A DNA stretch of 64,000 nucleotides from Bdellovibrio sp. SKB1291214 (GTDB lineage Bacteria; Bdellovibrionota; Bdellovibrionia; Bdellovibrionales; Bdellovibrionaceae). The number at the start of each line of letters is the position of its first letter. Position 1 is the first letter of the stretch. Made by a program: the position numbers and the translations under genes. Positions 21,713 to 31,372 of the stretch are shown here, in pieces. The stretch spans positions 3,617,189 through 3,681,188 of the forward strand of contig NZ_CP106855.1 in the NCBI RefSeq assembly GCF_002209355.2. Reading direction: 5' to 3'. Below the pieces are notes generated by a model. That model saw only the letters and a list, made by a program, of their open reading frames with translations. It was not told where the DNA came from and ran no database searches.

Positions 21713-22378
21713 GTGGGACAAAAGGTTCATCCAATTGGTTTACGCGTTGGTGTTATTAGAACTTGGGACTCTCGCTGGTATGCGAAGGGTAACCAATATT
21801 TCGAAAATCTACATGAAGACATCCGCTTGAGAAAATACCTAAAAGGTAAACTTAAGCATGCTGGTGTAGCTAAAATCGAAATGGAACGTGCAGCGAAGAA
21901 GATCAAAATCATCATCTCTACTGCTCGCCCAGGTGTTGTTATTGGTAAAAAAGGTACTGGTATTGACGCTCTTAAAGCGGAAGTTCAAAAACTTACACCC
22001 AACGAAGTTTTCTTGAGCATCCAAGAAGTGCGCAAACCAGACCTCGATGCTCAGCTCGTTGCTGAGAGCATTGCTCAACAACTTGAGAAACGTATCTCTT
22101 GGAGAAGAGCTCTTAAAAAATCTATTGCAGCTGCGATCAAAGGCGGCGTGAGAGGTATCAAGATCCGTGTTTCTGGTCGTCTTGATGGTGCAGAGATTGC
22201 TCGTTCAGAGTGGTACAATGAGAAGAGTGTTCCTCTTCATACATTGCGTGCAGATATCGACTACGGTACTGCTGAAGCTCTAACTGCATACGGTATCATC
22301 GGATTGAAAGTATGGATCTATAAAGGCGATATCTTATCTGCTCGCGAAGTTGAGGAGGCAGGTCGTGTTAAGTCCTAA
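21713..22378 (+). CDS. rpsC: 30S ribosomal protein S3
   Basis: S3 forms part of the mRNA entry channel. The 221-residue product has [20 protein letters not shown], the KH domain with [15 protein letters not shown], and [17 protein letters not shown]. The GTG start at 21713 lies 2 bases after rplV, and its end overlaps the rplP start. Confidence 0.98.
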   Translation: MGQKVHPIGLRVGVIRTWDSRWYAKGNQYFENLHEDIRLRKYLKGKLKHAGVAKIEMERAAKKIKIIISTARPGVVIGKKGTGIDALKAEVQKLTPNEVFLSIQEVRKPDLDAQLVAESIAQQLEKRISWRRALKKSIAAAIKGGVRGIKIRVSGRLDGAEIARSEWYNEKSVPLHTLRADIDYGTAEALTAYGIIGLKVWIYKGDILSAREVEEAGRVKS

Positions 22379-22772
22379 AAGAGTAAAATGGCGTAAACAA
22401 TTTGTAGGCCGCGCAACTGGTTTTGCGTACAGAGGTTCTAACCTTGATTTTGGAGATTTCGGTCTTCAAGCAGTTGAGGAAGGACGTCTTACAGCACGTC
22501 AGTTGGAAGCAGGTCGTATTGCTATCTCCCGTTCAGTTAAGCGTGGTGGTAAAATCTGGTGCCGTGTATTCCCAAATACACCGGTAACAAAAAAACCAGC
22601 TGAAACTCGTATGGGTAGCGGTAAAGGTAACCCGGAGCTATGGGTAGCCCGTGTTCTTCCTGGAAAAGTTCTTTTCGAAATGAACGGTGTGACTCGTGAA
22701 CAAGCTAAAGAGGCTTTCGAACGCGCAGCTCACAAACTTCCTTTCAAAACTCGTTTCTTGGTTAGGGAGTAG
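22365..22772 (+). CDS. rplP: 50S ribosomal protein L16
   Basis: L16 helps position A-site tRNA. The GTG at 22365 gives [16 protein letters not shown], the family N terminus, and 135 residues. It overlaps the rpsC end by 14 bases, and TGAGGAGG lies just upstream. An open frame from 22350 adds five residues that do not belong to the family. [32 protein letters not shown] sequence is present. Confidence 0.96.
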   Translation: MLSPKRVKWRKQFVGRATGFAYRGSNLDFGDFGLQAVEEGRLTARQLEAGRIAISRSVKRGGKIWCRVFPNTPVTKKPAETRMGSGKGNPELWVARVLPGKVLFEMNGVTREQAKEAFERAAHKLPFKTRFLVRE

Positions 22773-22774
22773 TT

Positions 22775-22966
22775 ATGAAGTTCGTAGAGATTAAAGATCT
22801 TTCTGTAACTGAATTGAAAAAGAAAAGAGCAGCTCTTTCTGAAGAGTTGTTCCAAGCTCGTATCAAGAACTCAATTGGTCAACTTTCTAATCCAATTGAA
22901 ATTCGTGATCTTCGTCGTTCAATCGCGAAAATCAATACAGCAATCGTAAAGAAAGTAGCGAGGTAG
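22775..22966 (+). CDS. rpmC: 50S ribosomal protein L29
   Basis: L29 is a helical-hairpin protein near the tunnel exit. The 63-residue product is MKFVEIKDLSVTELKKKRA with NPIEIRDLRRSIAKINTAI. Length is normal. It lies 2 bases after rplP. Confidence 0.95.
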   Translation: MKFVEIKDLSVTELKKKRAALSEELFQARIKNSIGQLSNPIEIRDLRRSIAKINTAIVKKVAR

Positions 22967-22969
22967 TAA

Positions 22970-23242
22970 ATGACAACTGAAACAAATACTCGTGGTCGTA
23001 AAATCGAAGTAGTTGGTGAGGTTATCAGCGACAAGATGGATAAAACTATCTCTGTCCTAATCTACCGCATGGTTAAACACGCTAAATACGGTAAGTACGT
23101 TAAGAAAACTTCTGTGTTCAAAGCTCATGACGAAAAAAACCAAGCTAAAATTGGTGATATCGTTAAGATCCGTGAGACACGTCCTCTTAGCAAAACTAAA
23201 CGTTGGGCTCTTTCTGAAGTCGTAGAGACGGCGAAAGCGTAG
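22970..23242 (+). CDS. rpsQ: 30S ribosomal protein S17
   Basis: S17 is a primary 16S-binding OB-fold protein. The 90-residue product has [19 protein letters not shown] and [17 protein letters not shown]. About eight polar residues precede the conserved part. It starts 3 bases after rpmC. Confidence 0.96.
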   Translation: MTTETNTRGRKIEVVGEVISDKMDKTISVLIYRMVKHAKYGKYVKKTSVFKAHDEKNQAKIGDIVKIRETRPLSKTKRWALSEVVETAKA

Positions 23243-23252
23243 GAGTGTTGTC

Positions 23253-23621
23253 ATGATTCAAATGCAAACTAGACTAAATGTAGCTGATAACTCTGGCGCA
23301 AAAGAAGTTATGTGCGTAAAGGTTCTTGGTGGTTCTAAACGTCGTGTAGCATCTATCGGTGATGTTATCGTTGTTTCTATCAAAGAAGCTTTGCCAAACG
23401 CTAAAGTTAAAAAAGGTGACGTTGCTAAAGCAGTAGTAGTTAGAACTGTTCAAAAACTTCGTCGTCCAGACGGTTCTTATATCCGTTTCGATGATAACTC
23501 TGCAGTTTTGATCAACGCCAATAAAGAACCAATTGGAACTCGTATCTTTGGCCCAGTTGCCAGAGAGTTGAGAGCGAAGTCGTTCGTTAAGATCGTATCT
23601 TTGGCTCCGGAAGTTCTGTAA
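23253..23621 (+). CDS. rplN: 50S ribosomal protein L14
   Basis: L14 makes an intersubunit bridge. The 122-residue product starts [19 protein letters not shown] and includes [18 protein letters not shown] and [13 protein letters not shown]. The next gene, after 10 bases, is rplE; the usual rplX is missing at this point. Confidence 0.98.
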   Translation: MIQMQTRLNVADNSGAKEVMCVKVLGGSKRRVASIGDVIVVSIKEALPNAKVKKGDVAKAVVVRTVQKLRRPDGSYIRFDDNSAVLINANKEPIGTRIFGPVARELRAKSFVKIVSLAPEVL

Positions 23622-23631
23622 GGGGTATGAG

Positions 23632-24171
23632 ATGAATCGCTTAAAAGCTAAATACAATAAAGAGATCGCTCCTGCTCTTAAAAAACAATTGGGAGTTGAA
23701 AATGTAATGCAAGTTCCTCGCTTGGAGAAAATCACTCTTAGCGTGTGCTTGAGCGAAGCAGTTCAAAATCCAAAAATTTTGAACACTGTTGTTGACGAGA
23801 TCACTGCGATCTCTGGTCAAAAAGCCGTTATCACTAAAGCTAAAAAAGCTATCTCTAACTTCAAATTGCGTGCTGGCATCCCATTGGGTGTTCGCGTAAC
23901 TTTGAGAAAAGAGAGAATGTGGTCATTCCTTGATCGTCTAAACACATTGGCACTACCTCGCGTACGTGACTTCCGTGGTTTGCCGAACAAAGGTTTTGAC
24001 GGCCGTGGTAACTACAACATGGGTCTTAAGGAACAAATCGTGTTCCCTGAGATCAACTTCGATAAAGTTGATAAAACTCGTGGTATGAACATCACAATCT
24101 GTACAACAGCTAAAAACGATACTGAAGGCAGAGCGCTTCTTGAAGCACTTGGCATGCCTTTCAGAAAGTAG
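23632..24171 (+). CDS. rplE: 50S ribosomal protein L5
   Basis: L5 binds 5S rRNA. The 179-residue product starts [16 protein letters not shown] and includes [25 protein letters not shown] sequence ([19 protein letters not shown]), [10 protein letters not shown] and [18 protein letters not shown]. It follows rplN directly with no L24 gene between. Confidence 0.98.
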   Translation: MNRLKAKYNKEIAPALKKQLGVENVMQVPRLEKITLSVCLSEAVQNPKILNTVVDEITAISGQKAVITKAKKAISNFKLRAGIPLGVRVTLRKERMWSFLDRLNTLALPRVRDFRGLPNKGFDGRGNYNMGLKEQIVFPEINFDKVDKTRGMNITICTTAKNDTEGRALLEALGMPFRK

Positions 24172-24179
24172 GATGAACG

Positions 24180-24485
24180 ATGGCACGTAAATCAAGTATT
24201 GTTAAAAACAATAAAAGAAAAGCAATTGCTAAGCGCTACACTGAATACAGAACAGAGCTTAGAAATAAAGCCGTTGACATGAAACTTTCTGATGACGAAA
24301 GAGCTGAAGCTCGTAAAAAGCTTCAATCTCTTCCGCAAAAGACAAACATCAACCGTGTTATTACACGTTGTGAACTTTCTGGTCGCCCTCGTGGTAACTA
24401 CAGAAAATTCGGTTTGTCTCGTATCGCCTTCAGACAACTTGCGCTTGATGGTAAATTGCCTGGCGTAACGAAAGCTAGCTGGTAA
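24180..24485 (+). CDS. rpsN: 30S ribosomal protein S14, zinc-free long form
   Basis: S14 is part of the 30S head. The 101-residue product starts [20 protein letters not shown] and ends [18 protein letters not shown]. It is the long form without the zinc CXXC pairs ([18 protein letters not shown] has a single cysteine). It follows rplE after 8 bases. Confidence 0.97.
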   Translation: MARKSSIVKNNKRKAIAKRYTEYRTELRNKAVDMKLSDDERAEARKKLQSLPQKTNINRVITRCELSGRPRGNYRKFGLSRIAFRQLALDGKLPGVTKASW

Positions 24486-24495
24486 GAGGAAAACT

Positions 24496-24885
24496 ATGGA
24501 TACAATTTCTCAGTTCCTTACAATCATTAGAAATGCTGGAGCAGCAAAACACGAAAAAGTGGATTTGCCTGCTTCTAAAGTTCGCGCTGGTATCGCTCAG
24601 ATCCTTGTTAATGAAGGTCTTATCCGCAGCTTCAAAGTTGCGAAAGATTCTAAACAAGGCATCATGCGTGTTTACTTGAAGTACGATGAAGCTGGTGGCC
24701 ACGCTATCAACTCTATCGACCGTGTAAGCCGTCCAGGCAGACGTGTATATGTTAAATCAGATAAAATTCCTCAAGTTCGTTCTGGTATGGGTATGTCCAT
24801 CATCAGCACAAGCAAAGGGATCTTGAGCGGTAAGCAAGCAGCTGAGCAAAATCTCGGCGGCGAATTGCTTGCAACACTTTGGTAG
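24496..24885 (+). CDS. rpsH: 30S ribosomal protein S8
   Basis: S8 binds the 16S central domain and in enterobacteria represses the spc operon by binding mRNA near rplX-rplE. The product has 129 residues with MDTISQFLTIIRNAGAAKHEKV, SRPGRRVYVKSDKIPQVRSGMG and GELLATLW at the end. With rplX absent, the usual S8 mRNA site is missing or moved. Confidence 0.97.
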   Translation: MDTISQFLTIIRNAGAAKHEKVDLPASKVRAGIAQILVNEGLIRSFKVAKDSKQGIMRVYLKYDEAGGHAINSIDRVSRPGRRVYVKSDKIPQVRSGMGMSIISTSKGILSGKQAAEQNLGGELLATLW

Positions 24886-24892
24886 GTGAAAC

Positions 24893-25435
24893 ATGTCTCG
24901 TATTGGTAAAGCACCCGTTATTTTTGATAACACAGTAAAAGTAGATGTTACACCTGCTAACGAAGTAGTAATTAAAGGCGCTAAATCTTCATTGAAGATT
25001 GGTATGCAACCTCAAGTTACTGCTAAAGTTGATGGCAATAAAGTAGTGTTGACTCGTAAAGATGACTCTAAAGAAGCTCGTGCATTGCACGGCCTTTACA
25101 GAGCTTTGGTTCAAAACGCAGTAACTGGCGTTACTAAAGGCTTCACTAAAGGTCTTGAGCTTCAAGGTGTCGGATACCGTGCAAACGTTGCAGGGAAAAA
25201 ATTGGAGCTTTCTTTGGGCTTCTCTCATCCTGTAATCTTCGACATTCCAGAAGGCATCGAAATTAAAGTTGAAAAACAAACAGCACTTTCAATCACTGGC
25301 GCGAGCAGAGAACTTGTTGGTCAAGTAGCTGCTAAAATCCGTTCGTTCCGTCCACCAGAGCCATACTTGGGTAAAGGTGTTCGTTACGCTGGTGAGCATA
25401 TCCGTCGTAAAGCCGGTAAGTCTGCTGGTAAATAG
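24893..25435 (+). CDS. rplF: 50S ribosomal protein L6
   Basis: L6 lies by the factor-binding site. The 180-residue product has MSRIGKAPVIFDNTVKV, GVTKGFTKGLELQGVGYRA and the C-terminal RPPEPYLGKGVRYAGEHIRRKAGKSAGK, whose PEPYKGKG-like motif is typical. It sits between rpsH and rplR. Confidence 0.98.
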   Translation: MSRIGKAPVIFDNTVKVDVTPANEVVIKGAKSSLKIGMQPQVTAKVDGNKVVLTRKDDSKEARALHGLYRALVQNAVTGVTKGFTKGLELQGVGYRANVAGKKLELSLGFSHPVIFDIPEGIEIKVEKQTALSITGASRELVGQVAAKIRSFRPPEPYLGKGVRYAGEHIRRKAGKSAGK

Positions 25436-25444
25436 AGGTAATGT

Positions 25445-25810
25445 ATGAAACTTAAAATGAATAAACATACAAGCGAAAGAAAAGTTAATCGCCTCAAAAA
25501 GAAAATCAGAATCCGCAAAACTGTTAGCGGTACTGATGAAAGACCTCGTCTTTGCGTATACCGTAGCGGTAAGCACGTTTACGCAAGCGTTATCAACGAC
25601 GTTACTGGTCACACTATCGTGTCAGTTTCTTCTCTTGGTAAAGAGGACAAATCTGGTGTTGAGATGGCTAAACTTGTTGGTATGGAAGTAGCGAAAGCTG
25701 CTAACGCTAAAAACATCAAGAGCGTGGTATTTGACCGTAATGGTTACTTGTATCACGGTCGTGTTAAATCTCTAGCTGATGGCGCTCGTGAGGGCGGCCT
25801 CAATTTCTAA
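25445..25810 (+). CDS. rplR: 50S ribosomal protein L18
   Basis: L18 carries 5S rRNA to the 50S subunit. The 121-residue product has [18 protein letters not shown] and [21 protein letters not shown], ending in [26 protein letters not shown]. The ATG at 25445 follows TAGAGGTAA. An in-frame ATG four codons later is possible. Confidence 0.97.
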   Translation: MKLKMNKHTSERKVNRLKKKIRIRKTVSGTDERPRLCVYRSGKHVYASVINDVTGHTIVSVSSLGKEDKSGVEMAKLVGMEVAKAANAKNIKSVVFDRNGYLYHGRVKSLADGAREGGLNF

Positions 25811-25819
25811 GGAGTGAAT

Positions 25820-26281
25820 GTGGAGAAAGTTCAAGCTCAAGCAGCTGAATTGGAAGAGCGTGTAGTAGCGATCAACCGCGTAACAAAAGTTGTTAAGGGT
25901 GGTCGTCGTTTCACTTTCGCAGCTCTAGTAGTTGTTGGTAACAAAGCTGGTGATGTTGGTTTCGGTACTGGTAAATCTCAGGAAGTTCCTGAAGCTATCG
26001 GTAAAGCTAGCCGCGCAGCTAAGAAATCAGCTAAAGGCGTGACTCTTAAAGAAGGTCGTACGATTCCTCACGAAGTAGTCGGTAAATTTGGTGCAGCTAA
26101 GGTTATTATGAAACCAGCAGCTCCAGGTACTGGTGTTATCGCGGGTGGTGCAGTTCGTGCCGTTCTTGAATCAGTTGGCGTAAAAGACATTCTTACTAAA
26201 TGTGTTGGTACTCGTAACCCGCACAATGCAGTAAGAGCAACACTCGATGGTTTGGCTCAACTTAAAGAGTTGACTAAATAG
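25820..26281 (+). CDS. rpsE: 30S ribosomal protein S5
   Basis: S5 is at the mRNA entry site and affects fidelity. I chose the GTG at 25820, since AAGGAG at 25809-25814 then sits at proper spacing; the GTG at 25814 overlaps that site. The 153-residue product has [37 protein letters not shown] and [16 protein letters not shown]. Confidence 0.96.
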   Translation: MEKVQAQAAELEERVVAINRVTKVVKGGRRFTFAALVVVGNKAGDVGFGTGKSQEVPEAIGKASRAAKKSAKGVTLKEGRTIPHEVVGKFGAAKVIMKPAAPGTGVIAGGAVRAVLESVGVKDILTKCVGTRNPHNAVRATLDGLAQLKELTK

Positions 26282-26293
26282 TCGGAGGGTAAA

Positions 26294-26479
26294 ATGGCTA
26301 AAAAATTCGTAGTAACTTTGAAAAAATCGACTATCGGCTGCACTCAAGATCAAAAGGATGCAGTTCGTTGCCTAGGTTTGAAGAAGCTTCATTCAACTGC
26401 AGAAGTTAATGATACTCCAGCAAACCGTGGTCAAATCATGAAAGTTCAACATCTAGTAAATGTTGAAGTTAAGGGGTAA
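26294..26479 (+). CDS. rpmD: 50S ribosomal protein L30
   Basis: This is a small 61-residue 50S protein. It begins MAKKFVVTLKKSTIGCTQDQKDAVRCLGLKK in family style and ends with VNVEVKG. It starts after TCGGAGGG. It is located in its normal place between rpsE and rplO. Confidence 0.95.
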   Translation: MAKKFVVTLKKSTIGCTQDQKDAVRCLGLKKLHSTAEVNDTPANRGQIMKVQHLVNVEVKG

Positions 26480-26482
26480 TCC

Positions 26483-26920
26483 ATGAGCTTGCTTAATCAA
26501 CTAGCTCCTAAAGCTGGATCAAAACACGCTCCAAAAAGAATCGGTCGTGGTATCGGTTCTGGTATGGGTGGTACATCTACTAAAGGTCACAAGGGTCAAT
26601 TGGCTCGTACTGGCGGTACTGTGCGTCGTGGTTTTGAAGGTGGTCAAACACCTATGCACCGTCGTTTGCCTAAATTTGGTTTTAGCAACGTCGCGTTCGC
26701 TAACAATTTTGAGATTGTTAATATCGGACAACTTGCTAAATTTTCTGGAGAAGTAACTCCCGAAACTCTTTTCACTGCTGGACTTGTTAATAAAGGCGCG
26801 GTTAAGATTTTGGGGAATGGCGAGCTAAAAACAGCTTTGACTGTAAAAGCTCACAAATTTTCAGAAAGCGCTAAGAAAGCTATTGAAGCTGCTGGCGGCA
26901 AAGTCGAGGTAATTAAGTAG
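26483..26920 (+). CDS. rplO: 50S ribosomal protein L15
   Basis: L15 is a late-assembly protein reaching deep into the 50S. The 145-residue product has [41 protein letters not shown] and the C-terminal [16 protein letters not shown]. Its TAG stop shares the last base with the GTG start of secY, indicating coupling. Confidence 0.98.
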   Translation: MSLLNQLAPKAGSKHAPKRIGRGIGSGMGGTSTKGHKGQLARTGGTVRRGFEGGQTPMHRRLPKFGFSNVAFANNFEIVNIGQLAKFSGEVTPETLFTAGLVNKGAVKILGNGELKTALTVKAHKFSESAKKAIEAAGGKVEVIK

Positions 26921-28248
26921 TGTCTGCAATTGAAAGCATCGCAAAGAATTCGGATCTTCGTAAACGTATATTCTTCACGTTGGCCTTATTGGCCGTCTAC
27001 AGAATCGGAGTTCATGTTCCAACGCCTGGCGTGGATGGAACTGCGGTGCTTTCATTTTTCCAAGCTCAAGCGCGTGGAATTTTCGGCCTATTTAACACCT
27101 TCACTGGTGGTGCACTTTCCCAGTTCAGCGTGTTTGCACTGGGAATCATGCCTTACATCTCTGCTTCGATCATTTTCCAACTTCTGACTTCAGCGGTTCC
27201 AATGTTGGAATCTTTGAAAAAAGAAGGTGAAGCTGGTCGTCGCAAAATCAATCAATACACTCGCTATGCGACTGTGGCTTTGGCAATCGTTCAAGGTTAC
27301 GGAATCTCTACTTGGTTGATGAACTCTACAAGCCCAGATGGTCGTTCACTTGTGATCGCTCCGACTGTGGCATTCCTTCCTTTCCAATTGATGACAATCA
27401 TTACGTTGACAGCAGGTACTTGCTTCATCATGTGGTTGGGTGAGCAAATCACTGAAAGAGGTATCGGTAACGGTTCTTCTTTGATCATCTTTACTGGTAT
27501 CGCTGCTGCTATTCCTCAGGGCGCTCAACGTCTATGGGAACTTGTTGCTTCTGGCGAAATGAAATTTGCAGTTGTATTGCTTCTGTTAGTTCTAATGGTT
27601 GCTATCATCGCTGCGGTTATCTATATGGAAGTCGCTCAACGTAGAATCACTGTTCAGTATTCTCAACGTGCGGGTGGCGGCGGTATGCAGTCTATGCAGA
27701 CTCCTACAAGCCATCTTCCAATCAAAATTAACTTCTCTGGGGTTATCCCACCAATCTTCGCGAGCTCGTTGCTAATGTTCCCAGCGACAATGGCTCAGTT
27801 CGTTCACACGCCATGGTTGAAAGCGCTTCAGGAATCTTTGAATCCTTCAGGCACAATCTTCAATATCATGTTCGTGGCTTTGATCGTTTTCTTCTCTTTC
27901 TTCTACACAGAGATCGTGTTCAACCCGAATGAAGTTGCTGATAACTTGAAAAAGTACGGCGGTTTCATCCCTGGTGTTCGCGCGGGTAAAAGCACTGCGG
28001 ATTATATCCAAAAAGTACTTGAGCGCGTAAACGTATTGGGTTGCGTATACTTGTCTACGATCTGCGTAATGCCGGGTATCTTGGCTTCTGGTTTGAATCT
28101 TCCGTTCTACTTCGGTGGTACGTCTCTTTTGATCTTGGTCGGTGTTGCTTTGGATACTGCTCAGCAAATCCAATCCCACATGATCACTCAAAAATACGAA
28201 GGTTTCATGAAGGGTGCAAAAATCCGTAGCAGAAGGGTTCAGTTTTAA
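26920..28248 (+). CDS. secY: Preprotein translocase subunit SecY
   Basis: SecY is the channel of the Sec translocon. The 442-residue protein has the ten-helix pattern, with VHVPTPGVD in the first periplasmic loop and [18 protein letters not shown]. It also carries the cytosolic loop [24 protein letters not shown]. The GTG start overlaps the rplO stop by one base, and its last base is the first base of adk. Confidence 0.98.
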   Translation: MSAIESIAKNSDLRKRIFFTLALLAVYRIGVHVPTPGVDGTAVLSFFQAQARGIFGLFNTFTGGALSQFSVFALGIMPYISASIIFQLLTSAVPMLESLKKEGEAGRRKINQYTRYATVALAIVQGYGISTWLMNSTSPDGRSLVIAPTVAFLPFQLMTIITLTAGTCFIMWLGEQITERGIGNGSSLIIFTGIAAAIPQGAQRLWELVASGEMKFAVVLLLLVLMVAIIAAVIYMEVAQRRITVQYSQRAGGGGMQSMQTPTSHLPIKINFSGVIPPIFASSLLMFPATMAQFVHTPWLKALQESLNPSGTIFNIMFVALIVFFSFFYTEIVFNPNEVADNLKKYGGFIPGVRAGKSTADYIQKVLERVNVLGCVYLSTICVMPGILASGLNLPFYFGGTSLLILVGVALDTAQQIQSHMITQKYEGFMKGAKIRSRRVQF

Positions 28249-28883
28249 TGAACGTTATTCTGTTTGGAGCTCCTGGAGCTGGTAAAGGTACACAATCTGA
28301 GTTGTTGATCAAACACTTGGGTATGACTCAAATCAGCACTGGAGATTTGTTCCGAGCTGCCATCAAAGGTCAAACAGACCTTGGCAAAAAAGCCCAAGAG
28401 TACATGGATAAAGGTCAATTGGTACCAGATAGCATTGTTATCGGTATGGTTGAGGAAGTACTTCAAAAAGGCGTAAAAAACTTTATCCTTGATGGTTTTC
28501 CAAGAACTGTGGCGCAAGCTGAGGCTTTGGATAACCTTTTGAATAAGATGACACTTTCTATTGGGAAAGCCATTTTTTTGGAAGTTCCAATGGAAATTTT
28601 GATGGATCGTTTAACTGGTAGACGCGTATGTAAAAATTGCGGGGCAGTCTACCACATCGTCAGCAAGCCTACCAAGACGGAAGGCAAATGTGATAACTGC
28701 GGCGGCGAAGTCATTCAACGTAATGACGACAAAGCTGATGTGATTGAGACTCGTCTTAAGAACTATCAGGAATTCACAAGCCCACTTAAAGAGTTTTATA
28801 AAAAATCAGGAAAATACATCGAAGTCGACGGTAATAGGGACACAGCGCAGGTCTATAAAGAGATCGAAAAAATAATAGGCTAA
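28248..28883 (+). CDS. adk: Adenylate kinase with zinc-type lid
   Basis: It interconverts ATP, AMP and ADP. The 211-residue product has P-loop GAPGAGKGT at residues 7-15, the DGFPRT motif at 82-87 and the long LID domain. The lid carries C128, C131, C148 and C151, the four-cysteine zinc site common in Gram-positive enzymes and absent from E. coli Adk. It starts on the last base of the secY stop. infA and map, often next to it, are absent. Confidence 0.97.
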   Translation: MNVILFGAPGAGKGTQSELLIKHLGMTQISTGDLFRAAIKGQTDLGKKAQEYMDKGQLVPDSIVIGMVEEVLQKGVKNFILDGFPRTVAQAEALDNLLNKMTLSIGKAIFLEVPMEILMDRLTGRRVCKNCGAVYHIVSKPTKTEGKCDNCGGEVIQRNDDKADVIETRLKNYQEFTSPLKEFYKKSGKYIEVDGNRDTAQVYKEIEKIIG

Positions 28884-28954
28884 CCACTTTTATTATTTTT
28901 TACTCTAGACATTAAAACTGCTCGGTGATAGCGTCCGACTCCTCGTTTGTATTT

Positions 28955-28997
28955 TTGCTGTGTATTTTTGGTCATTTTTCGACCAAAAAAATAGCAA
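28955..28997 (+). promoter_or_regulatory. Leader stem-loop before rpmJ
   Basis: TTGCT (28955-28959) pairs with AGCAA (28993-28997), and inner TTTTTGGTC (28965-28973) pairs with GACCAAAAA around a short T-rich loop. It ends a few bases before the rpmJ ribosome-binding site. It may act as a translational or processing control for the rpmJ-rpsM-rpsK unit; without a downstream T run it is not a plain terminator. Confidence 0.45.
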
Positions 28998-29011
28998 GTA
29001 TGGGAAGAAAT

Positions 29012-29125
29012 ATGAAAGTAAGACCATCAGTAAAAGCAATCTGCAATAAGTGCAAAGTTATTAAAAGAAAAGGCGTTATTCGCGTAATCTGCGAAAACCC
29101 TAAACATAAGCAAAGGCAGGGTTAA
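29012..29125 (+). CDS. rpmJ: 50S ribosomal protein L36, zinc form
   Basis: This 37-residue 50S protein has the zinc ligands C11, C14, C27 and H32, seen in [13 protein letters not shown] and [13 protein letters not shown]. The ATG at 29012 follows GGGAAG. An upstream in-frame start at 28925 adds a non-family segment across the leader hairpin and was rejected. It follows secY and adk and leads into rpsM. Confidence 0.95.
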   Translation: MKVRPSVKAICNKCKVIKRKGVIRVICENPKHKQRQG

Positions 29126-29127
29126 TC

Positions 29128-29502
29128 ATGGCACGTATTCTTGGTGTCGACTTACCTAGAAATAAGCGCGTTGAAATCGCGTTGACATACATCTACGGCA
29201 TTGGACGTCCTCGTGCGGCTATGATTTGCAAGCAAGTAGGCATTCCTTCAACTCTTAGAACTGAAGGTTTGACAGACGAGCACATCGCAAAAATCCGTGG
29301 CATCATCGAACAAAACTTTAAAGTTGAGGGTGACCTTCGTCGTGAGGTTGGCCAATTCATTAAACGTTTGATGGATCTAAATTGTTATCGCGGTATCCGC
29401 CATCGTAAAGGCTTGCCAGTTCGTGGTCAGAACACTCGTTCTAATGCACGTACTCGTAAAGGTCCTAAGAAGACGGTAGCTAACAAGAAAAAAGCAGTCT
29501 AG
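29128..29502 (+). CDS. rpsM: 30S ribosomal protein S13
   Basis: S13 contacts the 50S head bridge and P-site tRNA. The 124-residue product has [26 protein letters not shown] and the C-terminal [22 protein letters not shown]. It starts 2 bases after rpmJ. Confidence 0.98.
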   Translation: MARILGVDLPRNKRVEIALTYIYGIGRPRAAMICKQVGIPSTLRTEGLTDEHIAKIRGIIEQNFKVEGDLRREVGQFIKRLMDLNCYRGIRHRKGLPVRGQNTRSNARTRKGPKKTVANKKKAV

Positions 29503-29518
29503 TTAAAGGACATTAGCG

Positions 29519-29917
29519 ATGAACACTGAAAATAAAAACAAAACAGTAGCTAAGAAAAAAGTTAAAAGAAACGTTCCTCAAGGGAATTGCTACATTCAAG
29601 CTGGCTTCGGTAACGTTATCGTAACGATGACTGATCCATCTGGCGCGACTGTATCATGGTCCTCTGCTGGTCACCTTGGTTTCAAAGGTAGCCGTAAAGG
29701 TACTCCATTCGCAGCTCAAGTAGCAGCGGAAGACGCAGCGAAAAAAGCTATGGAAGCGGGCATGAAAGCCGTGGACGTTTATCTTAAAGGTCCTGGCGCA
29801 GGCCGTGAACCAGCTATCCGTGCGTTGGCTGCAACTGGTATGAGAATCTTGACTCTTAAAGATATCACTCCAGTTCCACACAACGGTTGCCGTCCTCCTA
29901 AGCGCAGAAGAATCTAA
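29519..29917 (+). CDS. rpsK: 30S ribosomal protein S11
   Basis: S11 lies on the 30S platform near the E site. The 132-residue product has a lysine-rich N-terminal stretch, then [37 protein letters not shown] and [18 protein letters not shown]. The usual next gene, rpsD, is not present; a terminator and a long leader precede rpoA instead. Confidence 0.98.
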   Translation: MNTENKNKTVAKKKVKRNVPQGNCYIQAGFGNVIVTMTDPSGATVSWSSAGHLGFKGSRKGTPFAAQVAAEDAAKKAMEAGMKAVDVYLKGPGAGREPAIRALAATGMRILTLKDITPVPHNGCRPPKRRRI

Positions 29918-29924
29918 TACTTAA

Positions 29925-29955
29925 TAGGCGACTTTTTAAAAAGTCGCCTGTTTGG
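29925..29955 (+). terminator. Terminator after rpsK
   Basis: AGGCGACTTTTT and AAAAAGTCGCCT form an almost perfect palindrome a few bases after the rpsK stop, followed by GTTTGGTTTG. The stem is strong and the T tract weak. It would separate rpoA from the rest of the alpha block. Confidence 0.7.
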
Positions 29956-29968
29956 TTTGAAGTTCTTG

Positions 29969-30164
29969 GGTTTTTCAACGACTGCGTGATTCGATTCATG
30001 CAGTTCGATTCAAAAACCGTGCCGCGAAGCAAGACAGCTTGTTAAAAACTTCCTTTTCTTGTTGAATGGGGAGTTGCTAACAAAAGGGGTGTCTTATTCA
30101 AGTTTAACGAACACATAGTTTCGTTGAATCTTGAAGCGAACATGAATCCTTTGGAGCATGTTCG
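29969..30164 (+). promoter_or_regulatory. rpoA leader with three stem-loops
   Basis: Three hairpins follow in order. The first joins GGTTTTT (29969-29975) with AAAAACC (30012-30018) and holds an inner CTGC/GCAG stem. The second joins TCAAG plus AACGAA (from 30098) with TTCGTT plus CTTGA (to 30134). The third joins CGAACATG (30137-30144) with CATGTTCG (30157-30164). The rpoA start is at 30205. A regulatory leader is inferred from structure only; the promoter was not fixed. Confidence 0.45.
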
Positions 30165-30204
30165 TCGATAAACTACTCAGATAAATTAACCTCTCGGGGG
30201 ATCC

Positions 30205-31236
30205 ATGCAAGAGCATTATTATAAGTTTTGGAGAGAAATGATCAAACCAAAGGGATTTGAGGTTGATCGTGATACTCTTCGTGATGACTACGCAAAATTC
30301 ATTATCCGTCCGCTTGAAAGAGGTTTCGGCGTTACTCTTGGTAACTCCCTAAGAAGAATTCTTCTTAGCTCTATGATGGGTTCTGCAATCACTGCGGTTA
30401 AATTCGAAGGTGTATTGCACGAGTTCACTACGATCCCAGACGTTCTTGAAGATGTTACTGACATTATCTTGAACCTTAAAGAAGTACGTTTCAAACAGTA
30501 CACTTCTGACTCTTTGACTTTGAAGATCTCTAAAAAAGGTCCAGGCAAAGTAACTGCAGCAGACATCCAAGTTTCTGATAAGATCGAAGTTTTGAACCCA
30601 GATCTTCATATCGCTACTTTGGGTGCGAACGGTAACTTCAGCGCTGAAATCGTTGTAAGTTTCGGTCGTGGTTATGTTCCTGTTGAAAACAGAGAAACAG
30701 ATCTTCCAGTTGGCTTCATCGGTGTTGACGCTCTTTACAGCCCAATCCGTAAAGTTAACTACAATGTTTCTAATGCGCGTGTTGGTCAAAGAACTGACTA
30801 CGATGCATTGACTTTGGAAGTATGGACTGATGGTTCATTGAAACCGGACGAAGCAGTTGCTCTTTCTTCTAAAATCATGAAAGAACAACTTCAAATCTTC
30901 CTTACTTTCGATGAAAGCATGGAGCCAGTTGAAGAATCTCGCGAGCTAGGTTCGCCTTCATTGAACGAGAACTTGTTCCGTTCAGTTGACGATCTTGAGC
31001 TTTCTGTTCGTTCTGCGAACTGCTTGAAAAACGCTAACATCCGTTACATCGGTGAGTTGGTTGTTCGTTCTGAAGCAGAGATGCTTAAAACAAAAAACTT
31101 TGGACGCAAGTCTTTGAACGAGATCAAAGAGATCTTGGGCGAGATGGGTCTTGGCCTTGGTATGAAAATCGAAGGTTGGCCGCCTCCAGGTTGGGATCCT
31201 TCTCAACCACCAGTAAAAAGAGAAACACAACAATAG
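30205..31236 (+). CDS. rpoA: DNA-directed RNA polymerase subunit alpha
   Basis: Alpha dimerises to nucleate polymerase and binds upstream promoter elements. The 343-residue product has the N-terminal [23 protein letters not shown] and the C-terminal domain with [20 protein letters not shown] and [13 protein letters not shown]. It ends in a proline-rich tail. The ATG follows CTCGGGGGA. It has its own leader, and rplQ follows after 136 bases. Confidence 0.98.
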   Translation: MQEHYYKFWREMIKPKGFEVDRDTLRDDYAKFIIRPLERGFGVTLGNSLRRILLSSMMGSAITAVKFEGVLHEFTTIPDVLEDVTDIILNLKEVRFKQYTSDSLTLKISKKGPGKVTAADIQVSDKIEVLNPDLHIATLGANGNFSAEIVVSFGRGYVPVENRETDLPVGFIGVDALYSPIRKVNYNVSNARVGQRTDYDALTLEVWTDGSLKPDEAVALSSKIMKEQLQIFLTFDESMEPVEESRELGSPSLNENLFRSVDDLELSVRSANCLKNANIRYIGELVVRSEAEMLKTKNFGRKSLNEIKEILGEMGLGLGMKIEGWPPPGWDPSQPPVKRETQQ

Positions 31237-31252
31237 TCACAAGCTGTGATGA

Positions 31253-31290
31253 CACCAACTCCCTGAGGAGTTGGTGAGGGCTGGAGCCCG
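31253..31290 (+). promoter_or_regulatory. Two small stem-loops between rpoA and rplQ
   Basis: CACCAACTCC (31253-31262) pairs perfectly with GGAGTTGGTG (31267-31276) across a CTGA loop, and GGGCT/AGCCC follows at 31278-31289. There is no T tract. They may reduce or process the rpoA-rplQ message. Confidence 0.4.
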
Positions 31291-31372
31291 AAAAAGAAAC
31301 ACCGAGCAATCAAGCGCGAGTGTTCTTCGTGAGGATACCTAATACGGTCCCCACGTTTTAACCGGAGAACAT

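Noticed and set aside
28925..29011. N-terminal extension of rpmJ
   Set aside because: It crosses a hairpin and the ribosome-binding site; L36 begins at 29012.
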